A program made the translations under genes and the position numbers. Below the pieces are notes generated by a model. That model did no database searches. It saw nothing but the letters and a program-made list of their open reading frames with translations, and was not told where the DNA came from. From positions 1,426,001-1,490,000 of the forward strand of contig NC_134685.1 in assembly GCF_024713945.1 (NCBI RefSeq): DNA of 64,000 nucleotides. The letters run 5' to 3'. Source of the stretch: Dermatophagoides farinae. Taxonomy: Eukaryota > Arthropoda > Arachnida > Sarcoptiformes > Pyroglyphidae. Shown here in pieces: positions 63,998 to 64,000 of the stretch (positions within the stretch are counted from its first letter, which is position 1; the number at the start of each line of letters is the position of its first letter).

Positions 63998-64000
63998 AAT

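Overview
The window looks like nuclear DNA from a small, AT-rich arthropod genome, most likely an astigmatid (dust- or scab-type) mite. The grounds are strong AT bias, genes split by very short GT-AG introns (mostly 61-105 nt), dense microsatellites (GT/CA, TTG/CAA, GAT/ATC, CT/GA, poly-A/T), Asn/Gln/His/Thr-rich low-complexity tails, and an insect-type gustatory-like receptor. The species is an inference; no rRNA, mitochondrial or marker sequence is present to settle it.

Region 1-12.5 kb is a plus-strand lipid cluster: a five-exon long-chain acyl-CoA synthetase (ACSL3/4 type, 1964-4795) followed by two head-to-tail ELOVL fatty-acid elongases of the ELOVL1/4/7 class (6354-7260 and 11198-12105). 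Their steps are linked: ACSL makes acyl-CoA, and ELOVLs condense acyl-CoA with malonyl-CoA. Both elongases end in a di-lysine ER-retrieval motif, and both carry Asp where the family usually has Glu in the KxxExxDT box. Their single coding introns lie at different positions.

Region 12.5-53 kb (about 40 kb) has no gene I can name. It is packed with microsatellites, palindromes centred on ATCGAT, head-to-head GAT/ATC dyads, Z-DNA-prone runs, one CpG-richer block near 48 kb, and three weak coding-like islands (about 15 kb, 33 kb and 34 kb). Part of it could be the first intron and 5' regulatory region of the next gene, because the first visible exon of that gene begins at a splice acceptor.

Region 53-64 kb holds three genes. 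The first is a plus-strand SPRY/SOCS-box protein (SPSB/gustavus; 53913-55041 and 58442-58605), an E3 ligase substrate receptor preceded by a 910-nt Gln/Ser/His-rich open frame. The second is a minus-strand kinase-fold gene (61482-59903) whose HRD and DFG motifs are both destroyed, so it is almost certainly a pseudokinase. The third is a plus-strand intronless seven-helix gustatory-receptor-like gene (62446-63864) with a clear TATA box. The pseudokinase and SPSB genes converge; the pseudokinase and receptor genes diverge from a 963-bp spacer.

The most interesting items are the pseudokinase, the ACSL-ELOVL-ELOVL cluster, the extended SPSB leader, and the large repeat-rich gene-poor block with recurrent ATCGAT dyads. 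I did not find a clearly new multi-gene system.
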